Positions 35,530 through 44,773 of a stretch of 64,000 nt of DNA are shown here, piece by piece. Source of the stretch: Bosea sp. PAMC 26642 (GTDB taxonomy: Bacteria; Pseudomonadota; Alphaproteobacteria; Rhizobiales; Beijerinckiaceae). Below the pieces are notes generated by a model. It was given only the letters and a program-made list of their open reading frames with translations, was not told the DNA's origin and made no database searches. Position 1 is the stretch's first letter. Each line of letters opens with the position of its first letter. The DNA lies in NCBI RefSeq assembly GCF_001562255.1, contig NZ_CP014301.1:2728001-2792000 (forward strand), written 5' to 3'. The translations under genes and the position numbers were made by a program.

Positions 35530-37265
35530 GCGGATACCATGCGGGGCGCGGGCGGCGGGACGCTGGCCGGGACTGGCCGGACGAAGCTCTGCAGCAGTTC
35601 GTCGCGCGGACCGAACGCGGTGATGCGGCCCTCTTTCAGCACCGCGACGAGATTGACGGCGGCGAGCCCCGAGGGCCGGTGCGTGATCACGATCGCGACT
35701 CCGCCGCGGGCGCGGATCGAGCGGATGGCGACGTTCAGCGCCTCGTCGCCCTCGCTGTCGAGATTGGCATTGGGCTCGTCGAGCACGACGAGGAAGGGGT
35801 CGCCATAGAGCGCCCGGGCGAGGCCAACGCGCTGGCGCTGCCCGCCCGACAAGGCGGCGCCGCCCTCGCCGATCCGCGTATCGTAGCCCTTGGGCAGCGT
35901 GAGGATCAGCTCATGCGCCGCCGCCGACGTGGCTGCTGCGATGATCGAGGCGGCGCTGGGATTGGCGGTAAAACGGGCGATGTTCTCGGCCACCGTGCCG
36001 TCGAACAGCTCGACATCCTGCGGCAGGTAGCCGACATGGGCACCGAGTTGGTCGCCCCATTGGTCGAGCGCGGCGCCGTCGATGCGCACGCTTCCCTTCA
36101 GCGGCGGCCAGACCCCGACGATCGCACGCGCCAATGTCGATTTTCCCGATCCGGTCGGGCCGATGATGCCGACCGCGTCACCGGTCGACAGCCGCATCGA
36201 GACGCCAAGCAGGACCGGCTTGGAATGCCCCGGCGGCGCCACGACGATGTCTTCCATCGCGACGAACCTCACCGGCGGCGGCAGCGGCAGGCGTTCCTCG
36301 GGCGCCGGCACAAGCGCGAGACTCTGCTCCAGCCGATGATAGGCCTGCCGGGCCGCGACGAACACCTTCCAATGCGAGACCGCCGTCTCGATCGGCGCCA
36401 GCGCCCGCGAGGTCAGGATAGAGGCGGCGATGATCGAGCCGGCCGAGATTTCGCCGCGAATGGCCAGGAACGCGCCAAGCCCCAGCGCGGCCGACTGAAG
36501 GACGAGGCGGAACACCTTTGCGATCGAGCCGAGCCCGCTGATGACATCGCTGGCCCGCAGGGTCTCGGCGACATGCCGCTCGCTGATCCTTGTATAGCGG
36601 TCGAGGAAAGTCCGGCGCATCCCGAGCGCGGCAACCACCTCGGCATTGCGTCGGGTCGCCTCGACGAGACCGTGCCGGCGCGCGCCGATATCGGCGAGAG
36701 CCTGGGCCGGAGGCTGGCTGCGGCGCTCGGTCAGCAGCATCAGCCCGATGATGACGGCACCACCGCACACCGTCAGCCAGCCGAGCCAGGGATGCAGCAG
36801 GAAGGTCACGATCAGGAAGATCGGCATGAACGGCATGTCGAACAGGGCGGTCGGGCCCAATCCGGAGAGAAAGCTGCGAATCTGGTCGAGATCGCGCACC
36901 GGCGCGACGACCTCGCCCCCGCGCGCGCCTTTCAGCGGCAGGTCGGCGACGACCTGATAGGCACGCGGCGCCAGCATCTCGTCGAAACGCGCGCCGATCC
37001 GCGCCAGCATCCGCGAGCGCAGCCCGTCGAGCCCCCCCTGCAGCAGGAAGGCGGCCAGCGCGATCAGGGACAAAGCCACCAGCGTCGCGACCGAACGGCT
37101 TGTCAGCACGCGGTCATAGACCTGCAGCATGTAGAGCGAGCCGGTCAGATAAAGCAGGTTCACCAGGCCGGAAAACAGGGCCACTCCGCCAAACCAGCGC
37201 CCACAGGAGCGCAGGGCCAGTTCAACCTCGCCAGGGCGCCCGCTGCGCCGATACAGGTCGATCAT
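35526..37265 (-). CDS. Type I secretion ABC exporter (PrtD-like), pair 1
   Basis: A 579-residue fused permease-ATPase. The N-terminal half has six transmembrane helices (LFSGLVNLLYLTGSLYMLQV through the 270s). The ATPase domain has Walker A IGPTGSGKSTLARAIVG, signature LSGGQRQRVGLARALYG and Walker B LVVLDEPNANLDSEG. It lacks the N-terminal C39-like domain of HlyB, as is normal for PrtD/AprD exporters. It probably exports RTX-type proteins such as those encoded at 59379 and 61461. Confidence 0.93.
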   Translation of the reverse strand: MIDLYRRSGRPGEVELALRSCGRWFGGVALFSGLVNLLYLTGSLYMLQVYDRVLTSRSVATLVALSLIALAAFLLQGGLDGLRSRMLARIGARFDEMLAPRAYQVVADLPLKGARGGEVVAPVRDLDQIRSFLSGLGPTALFDMPFMPIFLIVTFLLHPWLGWLTVCGGAVIIGLMLLTERRSQPPAQALADIGARRHGLVEATRRNAEVVAALGMRRTFLDRYTRISERHVAETLRASDVISGLGSIAKVFRLVLQSAALGLGAFLAIRGEISAGSIIAASILTSRALAPIETAVSHWKVFVAARQAYHRLEQSLALVPAPEERLPLPPPVRFVAMEDIVVAPPGHSKPVLLGVSMRLSTGDAVGIIGPTGSGKSTLARAIVGVWPPLKGSVRIDGAALDQWGDQLGAHVGYLPQDVELFDGTVAENIARFTANPSAASIIAAATSAAAHELILTLPKGYDTRIGEGGAALSGGQRQRVGLARALYGDPFLVVLDEPNANLDSEGDEALNVAIRSIRARGGVAIVITHRPSGLAAVNLVAVLKEGRITAFGPRDELLQSFVRPVPASVPPPAPRMVSA

Positions 37266-37666
37266 CCACCCACCCTGCTTGCCTTGCTCCTTACGGACAC
37301 AACTTCGCCACCGCCTGCGCAGACCCTTTTACGCGATTTACCCGCCGTCAACCACGTTAGCCATCACCATGTCCGCATCGCCGCCGCCGCGCATCTGCCG
37401 GGAAGACTTCCGGGTATGATTGCGCCGCCATCACACGCAGAAATACGCGCCTCAGGCAAGGGTGCGATGCAGCCAAGCCCTTCAGATATATGGCAGTATG
37501 CTGAAGCGATTCGGCCGGCCGGGGCGTTGCACGGCGGCTCAGGCAGGTCCTGGGAACGGCCGGTCGCCGGCAAGCCGCGACGGCTTGACCGACCGGGGTG
37601 TTCCCCTAAGCTGCACTGCAGCATAGATCGCGGCAGCCGGGCATTCGATGAGGGCGTTTCTGAAGA
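37266..37666. promoter_or_regulatory. Divergent intergenic region with interrupted hairpin
   Basis: About 400 bases between the divergent exporter and glycosyltransferase genes hold no convincing gene. An interrupted inverted repeat lies at 37561-37595: CGGTCG and CAAGCCG, then CGA, then CGGCTTG and CGACCG. It is 71 bases before the glycosyltransferase start and could be an operator or leader hairpin. The rest shows nothing I can name. Both promoters must lie here. Confidence 0.4.
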
Positions 37667-39187
37667 ATGATCGGCTCTCTGAACTGGTTCACGCCGCTGC
37701 CGCCGGCCCGGAACGGGATTGCCGACTATTCGGCCATGCTTCTCGAGGAGATGGTCAGGATCGTTCCATGCGCCTGCTATTCGCAGGAGCCGCTGCCTGA
37801 CCTGCCTGATGGCGTCGAACTGCGCGATCCCCGGCAGTCCTTTCGTCATTTCGGCCCGCAATCGGCGGTCCTGCACCAGATCGGCAATAATGGCGGGCAC
37901 ATCTTCGTGCTGGAAGCGCTGCGCCGCCATGGCGGCGTGGTCTCGCTGCACGATCTCAGCCTGCTCTATTTGTACGAGCTCGCCTCGCCCCGGCTCGAGT
38001 CGATCCTGCGCCACATGCAGAATCCGGCACGCGAACTCGGTGAGACCTATGCCCGGCATTGGAAGGAGGATGGCGTCAAGACGGCGGCCAACTACATCCT
38101 CTTCGACATGGTCGGAGAGGTTCTGAAACTCTCCCGCAGCGTCATCGTCCATTCCGAATATGCCCGCCGCAAACTCGCAGCGGTGCATGGCGCGCAGGCG
38201 GCGTCCAAAATCTCCGTCATCCCCCACTTCGCCCCGAAGCTGAAGGTGACCGACCACGAGGCGGCACGCGCCGCGCTCGGCATCGCGCCCGATGAGATCC
38301 TGATCCTGACCTCGGGCTTCGCCACCAAGGTCAAGCGCTTCGACTGGCTCGTCGATGCCTTGCACAAGCTGCGGCAGCAGGGCCGCGCCTTCCGCTGGAT
38401 CCATGCCGGCGAGGAACGCCCGTCCGAATATGATCTTGGCGCGGCGATCGCGGCCAGGCCGGGACTGGGAGAGGTCTCAAAAATTACCGGCTACATCGCC
38501 GAGGACATGCTCGACACTCACATCGTCGCCGCCGACATCGTCGTCAATCTGCGTTTCCCTTCGGTCGGCGAAAGCTCGGGCACGTTGGCGCGCGCCTTCT
38601 CGGCGGGCCGCTGCTGCGTCGTCAACGACACCGCCGCCTATGCCGAGATCCCACGCGACATCGCAGTCCAGATCCCCGTCTTCGACACGGTCGAGGCGCT
38701 GGTCCGTGCACTGGCCGGCCTGATCGATTCACGCGAAATTCGCGAGACTTTCGGGGAACGGGCGCGCCTTTTCGCGCAGACGACGCTCTCGCTTCCATCG
38801 GTCGCCCGCCGCTATCTCGACGTTATCGAGGCCAGCTATGCGGAACAGCCCACCATCAGCTCGGAGCCTGCGCGGCCGCGCCCGGCTGCGAAGATAGCCA
38901 TCGACATCGACGGCCAGGTCCCGGCGCTGCCGGCCCTGTTCGGGCAATCGCCTGGACCGTTCGAGCTGATCCTGTGGTTCTCCTCAGCCGATCAGTTCGC
39001 CTCCGAGGCCCTGCGCCAGCCCTCCTTCCTGCGCCGGGCGCTTGGCCCGCATCTGGCGATCGAATCCGTGCGCTTCGTCGCAAGCGAACCCCGGCCCACC
39101 ATCAAGGCCGCTTATGTCCCCGCCTTGGCCACGCCGGCCGGCCCCGGCGCGATCGGGCTTTTGATCAGCGGCACGGTGCACGGATGA
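37667..39187 (+). CDS. Glycosyltransferase, family 4 type
   Basis: A 506-residue GT-B fold enzyme. The start MIGSLNWFTPLPPARNGIADY has the N-terminal glycine loop of GT4 enzymes. The donor-site half contains ILTSGFATKVKRFDWLVDAL, and RFPSVGESSGTLARAFSAG is a GT4 E-x7-E-like site. Residues ~410-505 form an extra C-terminal beta-rich part not usual in the family. The next gene overlaps its stop. It starts a five-gene plus-strand run and probably adds sugars to a surface glycan or an exported protein. Confidence 0.85.
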   Translation: MIGSLNWFTPLPPARNGIADYSAMLLEEMVRIVPCACYSQEPLPDLPDGVELRDPRQSFRHFGPQSAVLHQIGNNGGHIFVLEALRRHGGVVSLHDLSLLYLYELASPRLESILRHMQNPARELGETYARHWKEDGVKTAANYILFDMVGEVLKLSRSVIVHSEYARRKLAAVHGAQAASKISVIPHFAPKLKVTDHEAARAALGIAPDEILILTSGFATKVKRFDWLVDALHKLRQQGRAFRWIHAGEERPSEYDLGAAIAARPGLGEVSKITGYIAEDMLDTHIVAADIVVNLRFPSVGESSGTLARAFSAGRCCVVNDTAAYAEIPRDIAVQIPVFDTVEALVRALAGLIDSREIRETFGERARLFAQTTLSLPSVARRYLDVIEASYAEQPTISSEPARPRPAAKIAIDIDGQVPALPALFGQSPGPFELILWFSSADQFASEALRQPSFLRRALGPHLAIESVRFVASEPRPTIKAAYVPALATPAGPGAIGLLISGTVHG

Positions 39188-40212
39188 GGAAAGCCAGCGC
39201 GCTCGAACACAAGCTCCAGTCGAAGCCAAACTCCGCGGACGCGGCTGGCGGACCGCTGAATCTCGTCCAGGCGATCGCGGCGCTGATCGGCCCCGTGCAG
39301 TTCGTCGATCTGAGTTTTCCGCGCTGTACCTCGATCGCGATCGCAGGCGGCGACGCGACCCAGGTCCTGCTCGGCCCCCGCTCCCGCCTCGAGCATGATT
39401 TCCTGGCGAGGTTCCGCCAGCATGGCGGGCACCATCCGCTGGTCGTCGTCGACTGGGCGGGCGACGATTTCTCCTGGCCGCCCTCGCATCTCGATGCGAG
39501 CCTGCGCGGCGTCAGCCTCGTCGCCTTCTTCGACAGCGCGACCGAAGCCTCCGGCATCGCCGAACGGCTGAGGCAGGAGGCGACGGCCCTGGTCGTGCCG
39601 TTCCCGCACAGCCAGACCGAGCAGGACGCCTTCCAGTCCGGCGGGTTCCGGGGCTTTTCGCCAGCGCTGCTGAAGCATACCGGCACCGGGACGAGCTGCG
39701 TGCTGCTGGTCCCCGATACGCTCCTGCCCGTCGCCACCGATGGCGCGGCCGAGGCCGGGCCGTCCTCGGCGATGCCCGGCGGCATCACCCGCGAATTCAC
39801 CGACTCGAACGCCGACCCGTCGACCATGACGCTGGCGGCACGCTCCTTCATTCATGATGGCGGCTACACCAGCGAGGGCGATCTGCACTATTCCTGGCTT
39901 TGGACCGGGCCGGATTCGCATTTCCGCCTGGTGATCCCGGGTTCGACCAGCCGGCCGCACGGCACATTGGAGATTTTCGTCATCCGCACCGAGGAGCGCC
40001 AGAACATCGACGCGATGATCACGCAGATCGACGGCCGCCACGTCCCCCATGCGCTCGATCGCTGGTCCGAGAACAGCGGCAAGGTCGTGATCGACCTGCC
40101 GCCCTCCGAGGACTACCGTATTCTGACGCTGCTCGTGCCGAAGATGGTGGCCGACGGCAACAGCGGGCGCCTGCTCGGCCTGTGCATCGACAAGATCGTC
40201 CTGACCTCATGA
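39184..40212 (+). CDS. Hypothetical protein of the surface-glycan run
   Basis: A 342-residue protein of a family I do not recognise. It has no signal peptide or membrane helix. The middle (SLVAFFDSATEASGIAERLR) looks alpha/beta. The C-terminal half (FIHDGGYTSEGDLHYSWLW, then FRLVIPGSTSRPHGTLEIFV) looks like a beta-sandwich, as in carbohydrate-binding or glycosyltransferase accessory modules. The ATG at 39184 overlaps the previous stop (ATGA), and a glycosyltransferase follows 10 bases after its own stop, so it very likely works with those enzymes. Confidence 0.75.
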   Translation: MRKASALEHKLQSKPNSADAAGGPLNLVQAIAALIGPVQFVDLSFPRCTSIAIAGGDATQVLLGPRSRLEHDFLARFRQHGGHHPLVVVDWAGDDFSWPPSHLDASLRGVSLVAFFDSATEASGIAERLRQEATALVVPFPHSQTEQDAFQSGGFRGFSPALLKHTGTGTSCVLLVPDTLLPVATDGAAEAGPSSAMPGGITREFTDSNADPSTMTLAARSFIHDGGYTSEGDLHYSWLWTGPDSHFRLVIPGSTSRPHGTLEIFVIRTEERQNIDAMITQIDGRHVPHALDRWSENSGKVVIDLPPSEDYRILTLLVPKMVADGNSGRLLGLCIDKIVLTS

Positions 40213-40222
40213 TCGCCCGGCC

Positions 40223-41380
40223 ATGACCCAGCGCTCCGTCCTCGTCGTCTCGCCGATCCCGTCCCATCCCGCGATGCAGGGCAATGCCGCCCGCATCCAG
40301 GCCGTCGCGGTGCAGCTGCGCGCCCGCGGCATCATCCCCGATTTCTTCTATTACGGCATGGAAGGGCTGAGCCCCGACCAGGCCGAGGAGATGAAACGGT
40401 TCTGGAACCGCTTCATCTTCATGAAGTCGCTGCCGCTGCAGCAGGCGTCCATGGCCCGCACCTGGGGGCTCGACGACTGGTGCGCCGAGGCCTTGTGCCA
40501 GCAGGTCAGGTCGGTCTGCGAACGCCACGCCTACGACGCCGTCATCGTCAATTACGTTTGGATGTCGAAGCTGTTCGAGCGCCTCGATGGGCCGCTCAAG
40601 ATCCTCGACACGCACGACCTGTTCGGTGATCGCCATCGCGTCGCCGAGGAGGCCAGGATGGAGCCGCGTTGGTTCTTCACCACGCTGGAGGAGGAGAATC
40701 GCGGCTTCGCCCGGGCCGACGTCGTCATCGGCATCCAGGAGAACGAGACCGCCGCGATCAGGCGCCGTGTCCCCGGGGAGATCATCACGGTCGGTCACCC
40801 CGCCGAGCCGCATTTCCTGCTGCGCCAGCCCCGCAGCGACCCGTCCTTCACCTTCGGCTATCTCGGCAGCGCCAACCCCTTCAACGTCACCTCGCTCGTC
40901 ACCCTAGACAAGACGCTCTGCGAGGGCGAGCCGATGGACTGGGTGCTGGCCGGATCGATCTCGCGCAAGCGCCTGACGCTCGATTCGAAGCCCTATCGCA
41001 TGGGCCTGGTCGACAAGCTCGAGGACTTCTACGACAACGTCCAATGCGTCCTGAACCCGATGATCGGCGGCACCGGCCTGAAGATCAAGACGATCGAGGC
41101 GCTCTCCTATGGCAAGCCCGTGATCGGCACGGCCGACGCTTTCGAGGGCATTGCCAGCGACCATCCTTTCCACCGGCTCAGTGGCATCGCGGAATTCGCC
41201 GATGCGATGCGCGCCTATGTCAAATCGGAAACGCTGCGCGACGAGCTGCAACGCCAGAGCTATACGGTGTTCTCGCGCTACATGGCCGGAGTGACGGGCG
41301 ACTATGACAGACTTGCAAATCTCATCCGGGCGGGCCGGCCGCAGCAGCCGCCAAAGGCAGTTCGACAGAGTGCGGCCTGA
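40223..41380 (+). CDS. Glycosyltransferase (GT-B, family 4-like)
   Basis: A 385-residue protein with VLVVSPIPSHPAMQGNAARI at the start and the later GT-B acceptor and donor halves. LNPMIGGTGLKIKTIEALSYG with KPVIGT matches the nucleotide-sugar site of GT4 enzymes. ILDTHDLFGDRH and YLGSANPFNV are further family-like segments. It is cytoplasmic and tightly linked to the previous gene. The donor sugar is not known. Confidence 0.83.
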   Translation: MTQRSVLVVSPIPSHPAMQGNAARIQAVAVQLRARGIIPDFFYYGMEGLSPDQAEEMKRFWNRFIFMKSLPLQQASMARTWGLDDWCAEALCQQVRSVCERHAYDAVIVNYVWMSKLFERLDGPLKILDTHDLFGDRHRVAEEARMEPRWFFTTLEEENRGFARADVVIGIQENETAAIRRRVPGEIITVGHPAEPHFLLRQPRSDPSFTFGYLGSANPFNVTSLVTLDKTLCEGEPMDWVLAGSISRKRLTLDSKPYRMGLVDKLEDFYDNVQCVLNPMIGGTGLKIKTIEALSYGKPVIGTADAFEGIASDHPFHRLSGIAEFADAMRAYVKSETLRDELQRQSYTVFSRYMAGVTGDYDRLANLIRAGRPQQPPKAVRQSAA

Positions 41381-41407
41381 CAGGGGATTGCCCGGCGGGC
41401 GCCGCCC

Positions 41408-43102
41408 GTGACGAGCGCAGTCGACATCGTTCTGGCCGATCCTGCGCTGAAGGCGATCTTCCTGCTCCGCAATGCGAGCCGCGGCGGCCAGGCGGCGCTG
41501 GTCGAGAGCAAGGCGGCGCGCTTCCTGCTCTGGTTCGCGCTCGACGGCCGCCGGACCTACCAGCACGTCAATATCTCTCCCGCCTTCCTCGCCTTCCTGT
41601 CGGCGCCGTTGCCGCCCTACGTCAGCCGGCTTGCGGCCTATGTCCTGCTGCAGCGCGCCGATGTGCGCGAAACGCTCGGCTCCGACCTCGACCGCTTCCA
41701 TGCCTGGTATTACAGCGACGCGGTCAAGGAATACGGGCTGGCGATGTTCATAACGGCCCGCGAGCAGCGCGAACTGCTGCAGCCGCATCCGCGCTTCGCC
41801 GGCCTGAACCCCTCGCTCAGCCGCGCCGCCTATTACGCTTTGCTGCGCGACAAATCCCTGCGGCGACGCTTCGAGGCCGAGGGCGAACGTCCGACGCCCG
41901 AGTTCCGCACCAGTCTGTCGGAGGCGACCACCGCCCTGTTCGGCGGCTGGCTGCCGGTCCCTCCGCTGGCCGACCGCTCCGACCTCGACGGCGTCAACAT
42001 CATCGGCTTCAGCGACGGCGTGCTGGGGATCGGCGAGGATGCGCGTGCGCTGGCCGCCGTGGTCAACCGGGCCGGCGTGCCGCGCGCCGTCTACAATGTC
42101 GCGCTGCCGGAAAAGACGGCGACCTCTGCCAGCTACGGCGCCGAATTGCTCTACACCGACCGCCCGCTGTTTCCGGTCAATATCTTCGCCCTTACCGCCT
42201 TCGAGACGGCACGGCTGCATGTCGAGCGCGGCGAGAACCTGTTCCATGGCCGCTACAACATCGGCTACTGGCCGTGGGAACTGACCAGCCTGCCCGAGCA
42301 CTGGCGCTTCGTCTTCGATCTCGTCGACGAGATCTGGGCCTCGAGCGAATTCCTGCTCGACGTCTACGGCCGCCTGACGGACAAGCCCGTCTTCCTGATG
42401 CCGCCCTATCTCAACACGCCGGAGGTCACGCCGGTCGATCTCGCCCGCTTCGGCCTGCACCCCGACGACATCGTCTTCCTGACGATGTTCGACTTCAACT
42501 CCTACATCGCCCGCAAGAACCCCCATGCCGCGATCGCCGCCTTCGAGCAGGCTTTCCCCGACCGCAGCGGCCCGGAGCGCCTGCTGATCAAGACCCTCAA
42601 CGCCGAATCGCATCCAGAGACCTTCGCCGAACTGGAAAATCGTCTCGGCGAGGACGACCGCTACGTCCTGATCGACGGCCCCTTGAGCCGGGGCGAGGTC
42701 TGCGGCCTGATCGCCGCCGTCGATTGCTTCGTTTCGCTGCATCGCTCGGAAGGTTTCGGCCGCGTGATCGCCGAGGCGATGCTCCTCCAGACCACCGTGG
42801 TCGCGACGAACTGGTCGGGCAACTGCTCCTTCCTCGACGCGACGCGCGGTTATCCGGTCGATTATGCGCTGCGGCCGGTCGTGGCCGACGAATACGTCTT
42901 CTGGGAGGGCAGCGGCTGGGCCGAGCCCTCGATCGCGGACGCAGCCGACAAGCTTCGCCGTGCCCGCGACAATCTCACCACCGACGGCCCGATGCGCCGC
43001 CGCGCCAGCGCCTTCGTCGATGCCGCCTATGGGCTCGACCCGGTGGCGCGGGGCGTCGCAGCCCGGCTGGACCAGATCGCGCAGATGCGGAGCCGAAGCT
43101 GA
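41408..43102 (+). CDS. Glycosyltransferase family 4 protein with N-terminal helical extension
   Basis: A 564-residue protein with a GTG start. Residues ~1-180 are an alpha-helical region of unknown type. From ~195 (GVNIIGFSDGVLGIGEDARA) a GT4 fold follows, with GYWPWELTSLPEHW, a donor site with LIKTLNAESHPE, and the nucleotide-sugar loop HRSEGFGRVIAEAMLLQTTVV. It resembles the large GT4 proteins of surface polysaccharide loci. It is the fourth gene of the run and is followed by the SGNH esterase. Confidence 0.85.
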   Translation: MTSAVDIVLADPALKAIFLLRNASRGGQAALVESKAARFLLWFALDGRRTYQHVNISPAFLAFLSAPLPPYVSRLAAYVLLQRADVRETLGSDLDRFHAWYYSDAVKEYGLAMFITAREQRELLQPHPRFAGLNPSLSRAAYYALLRDKSLRRRFEAEGERPTPEFRTSLSEATTALFGGWLPVPPLADRSDLDGVNIIGFSDGVLGIGEDARALAAVVNRAGVPRAVYNVALPEKTATSASYGAELLYTDRPLFPVNIFALTAFETARLHVERGENLFHGRYNIGYWPWELTSLPEHWRFVFDLVDEIWASSEFLLDVYGRLTDKPVFLMPPYLNTPEVTPVDLARFGLHPDDIVFLTMFDFNSYIARKNPHAAIAAFEQAFPDRSGPERLLIKTLNAESHPETFAELENRLGEDDRYVLIDGPLSRGEVCGLIAAVDCFVSLHRSEGFGRVIAEAMLLQTTVVATNWSGNCSFLDATRGYPVDYALRPVVADEYVFWEGSGWAEPSIADAADKLRRARDNLTTDGPMRRRASAFVDAAYGLDPVARGVAARLDQIAQMRSRS

Positions 43103-43103
43103 G

Positions 43104-44399
43104 ATGAAGATCCCGTCAGCCCTGGTCTCGCTGCCATTGCTCGCAGTCCGCGCGCTTGCGCTGGGCCTCACCCTCGCGCTGGCGAGCCCTGCGCGGGCGG
43201 AGGCGCCGCGCCCGCTGCCGGGCCGTGCGCAAACGCTCCCAGCGGCGACGACGTTCGATGCCATACTGTTTTACGGCCAGTCCAATGCCGGTGCCAGCGG
43301 CACGTCGAAATCGGTACTGACGCACCCGCCGGGTCCGCGCATCCTGAGTTTCGCCAGCGGCCGCCAGCTCTACGGGACGGCGTTCGTCGATCCGGGCAAG
43401 CTCACCGGCCTCGGCCCCGTCGCCGACCACCCGAATTATGCCCCCTTCCCGGCGACCGCGATGGGGTTCGCGCTCGCCGCCGGTCCGGCGCCGGCCGGTC
43501 TCTTCATGCACACGGTCTGGTATGGCGGCCAGCCGCTGCCGGCCTTCGTCAAGGGCACGACCTCCTGGCAGAACCTGATGGCGGTTGCGCAGCGCGCGCC
43601 GCAGGTGCTGCAGGGCGCCGGCCACAGAGGCAGCGTCAAGGCACTGGTCTTCGTGCAGGGCGAGGCCGGACCCGGCCCGCGCAACGTCTATCGCGCCGCC
43701 CTGGGGGCCTTTCTAGACGAGGTGCTGCCGGCCCTGCGCGACGCCGCCGGCCAGGACCGGACGCCGCTGGCGATGCTGCTGCAGACCAACGCCGGCAGCA
43801 ACGGCAAGGTCGTCGCCAACGGCGTCGAACTGGCGCAATGGGACGTCGCCTCGGCACGGCCGGAGGACACGGTGCTGGCCGCCCCGATGTACCAGTTCCC
43901 TCTATCCGACAACATCCACCAGACCGCCGAGGGCCGGATGATGCAAGGCGACGTGCTGGCGCAGGTCTATCGCCGCCGCGTCCTGGCGGGTCAGCCCTTC
44001 CAGCCGCTCCACCCGGTGCAGGCCCGCCGCGACGGCCGCAGGATCACGCTCGCTTTCCAGCGTCCGGCGGGCAGCGCAGCCCTGTCATGGGACGAACGCT
44101 GGGTTGCGCCCGCGCCCGATTACGGCTTCGCCTTCGTCGATCCCGGCAGCCCCGCGAAAATCGAGAGCGTCGCGATCACCGGCCCCTCGGAGGTCACGAT
44201 CATGCTGGACCGCGCCCCGAGCGGCCGCGACATGCGCCTGCGCTATGCGCAAGGCCAGCCCCCGGTGCCGGGCTGGGCTTCCGCCCGGGGGCAACTGGTT
44301 GCATCAAGCGGCGAGGCTTCGGTCTTCGCCGGCCAAGGCTACAAGGTACCCGCGACGATCGACCATTATTCCATCCGGTTCGAGATGGTCGTCGAGTGA
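43104..44399 (+). CDS. Exported SGNH/sialate-O-acetylesterase-like carbohydrate esterase
   Basis: A 431-residue protein with a Sec signal peptide ending near LASPARA|EAPR (~32). The SASA-type SGNH blocks are FYGQSNAG with Ser60, VWYGGQPLPAF, FVQGEAGPGP and the acid-His block SDNIHQTAEGRMM. All catalytic elements look intact. A C-terminal beta domain (~310-431) resembles those following such esterases. It probably removes acetyl groups from a cell-surface glycan in the periplasm or outside. It ends the plus-strand run, 61 bases before a palindromic repeat. Confidence 0.82.
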   Translation: MKIPSALVSLPLLAVRALALGLTLALASPARAEAPRPLPGRAQTLPAATTFDAILFYGQSNAGASGTSKSVLTHPPGPRILSFASGRQLYGTAFVDPGKLTGLGPVADHPNYAPFPATAMGFALAAGPAPAGLFMHTVWYGGQPLPAFVKGTTSWQNLMAVAQRAPQVLQGAGHRGSVKALVFVQGEAGPGPRNVYRAALGAFLDEVLPALRDAAGQDRTPLAMLLQTNAGSNGKVVANGVELAQWDVASARPEDTVLAAPMYQFPLSDNIHQTAEGRMMQGDVLAQVYRRRVLAGQPFQPLHPVQARRDGRRITLAFQRPAGSAALSWDERWVAPAPDYGFAFVDPGSPAKIESVAITGPSEVTIMLDRAPSGRDMRLRYAQGQPPVPGWASARGQLVASSGEASVFAGQGYKVPATIDHYSIRFEMVVE

Positions 44400-44459
44400 G
44401 CGCGTGAGCCTGAATGAACTCTCGGCATGAGCCGGTAACGCCCTTCCAGAAAACGCGAC

Positions 44460-44565
44460 GTCATCCCGGACAAGCGGCGTAGCCGCGCCGATACGGGGTC
44501 CATTATCGAGCACCGTGAGTTTTACGATGGATCCCGGATCTCCGCCTCGCTGCGTCCGGGATGAC
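44460..44565. repeat. Palindromic intergenic repeat, copy 2
   Basis: A 106-bp element beginning GTCATCCCGGACAAGCGG and ending GCTGCGTCCGGGATGAC. Its left arm is nearly identical to the reverse complement of the right arm of copy 1 at 32221, and its right arm to that of the left arm of copy 1. The core with GAGCACCGT keeps the same strand in both copies. It lies between convergent genes, and the 3' end of the 44522-44773 gene runs into it. Confidence 0.85.
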
Positions 44566-44773
44566 GAAGTGTGTCGGCATCGACAAACGCACCCTCCTCA
44601 TACCGCCACCCGCGACACTCCCCATGCGGCGCCTCGACAAACTCCCTCGCCACCTCGGCTCCGACGCGCGCCTCCAGCTCCTCCCGGCTCTCGGCTTCCC
44701 AGATATCGACGACGACGCCATTCAGCCCGTCGAACGGTCCGGTCTGATCCTGAATTCGTGCAAACAGCATCAC
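44522..44773 (-). CDS. Small hypothetical protein whose tail is coded by the repeat
   Basis: An 83-residue protein beginning MMLFARIQDQTGPFDGLNGV. It is acidic and compact, with no signal peptide. The ATG at 44773 overlaps the stop of the SGNH hydrolase gene (4 bases), so it is the last gene of the minus-strand operon. The final ~14 residues (HPGRSEAEIRDPS) are the translation of the palindromic repeat, so the original C-terminus was probably replaced when the repeat inserted. I do not recognise the family. Confidence 0.7.
   Translation of the reverse strand: MMLFARIQDQTGPFDGLNGVVVDIWEAESREELEARVGAEVAREFVEAPHGECRGWRYEEGAFVDADTLRHPGRSEAEIRDPS

Noticed and set aside
35679..37670. A 663-codon plus-strand frame opposite the type I exporter
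   Set aside because: It is a shadow of the minus-strand exporter gene: it is Arg/Gly/Gln-rich and shows no domain.
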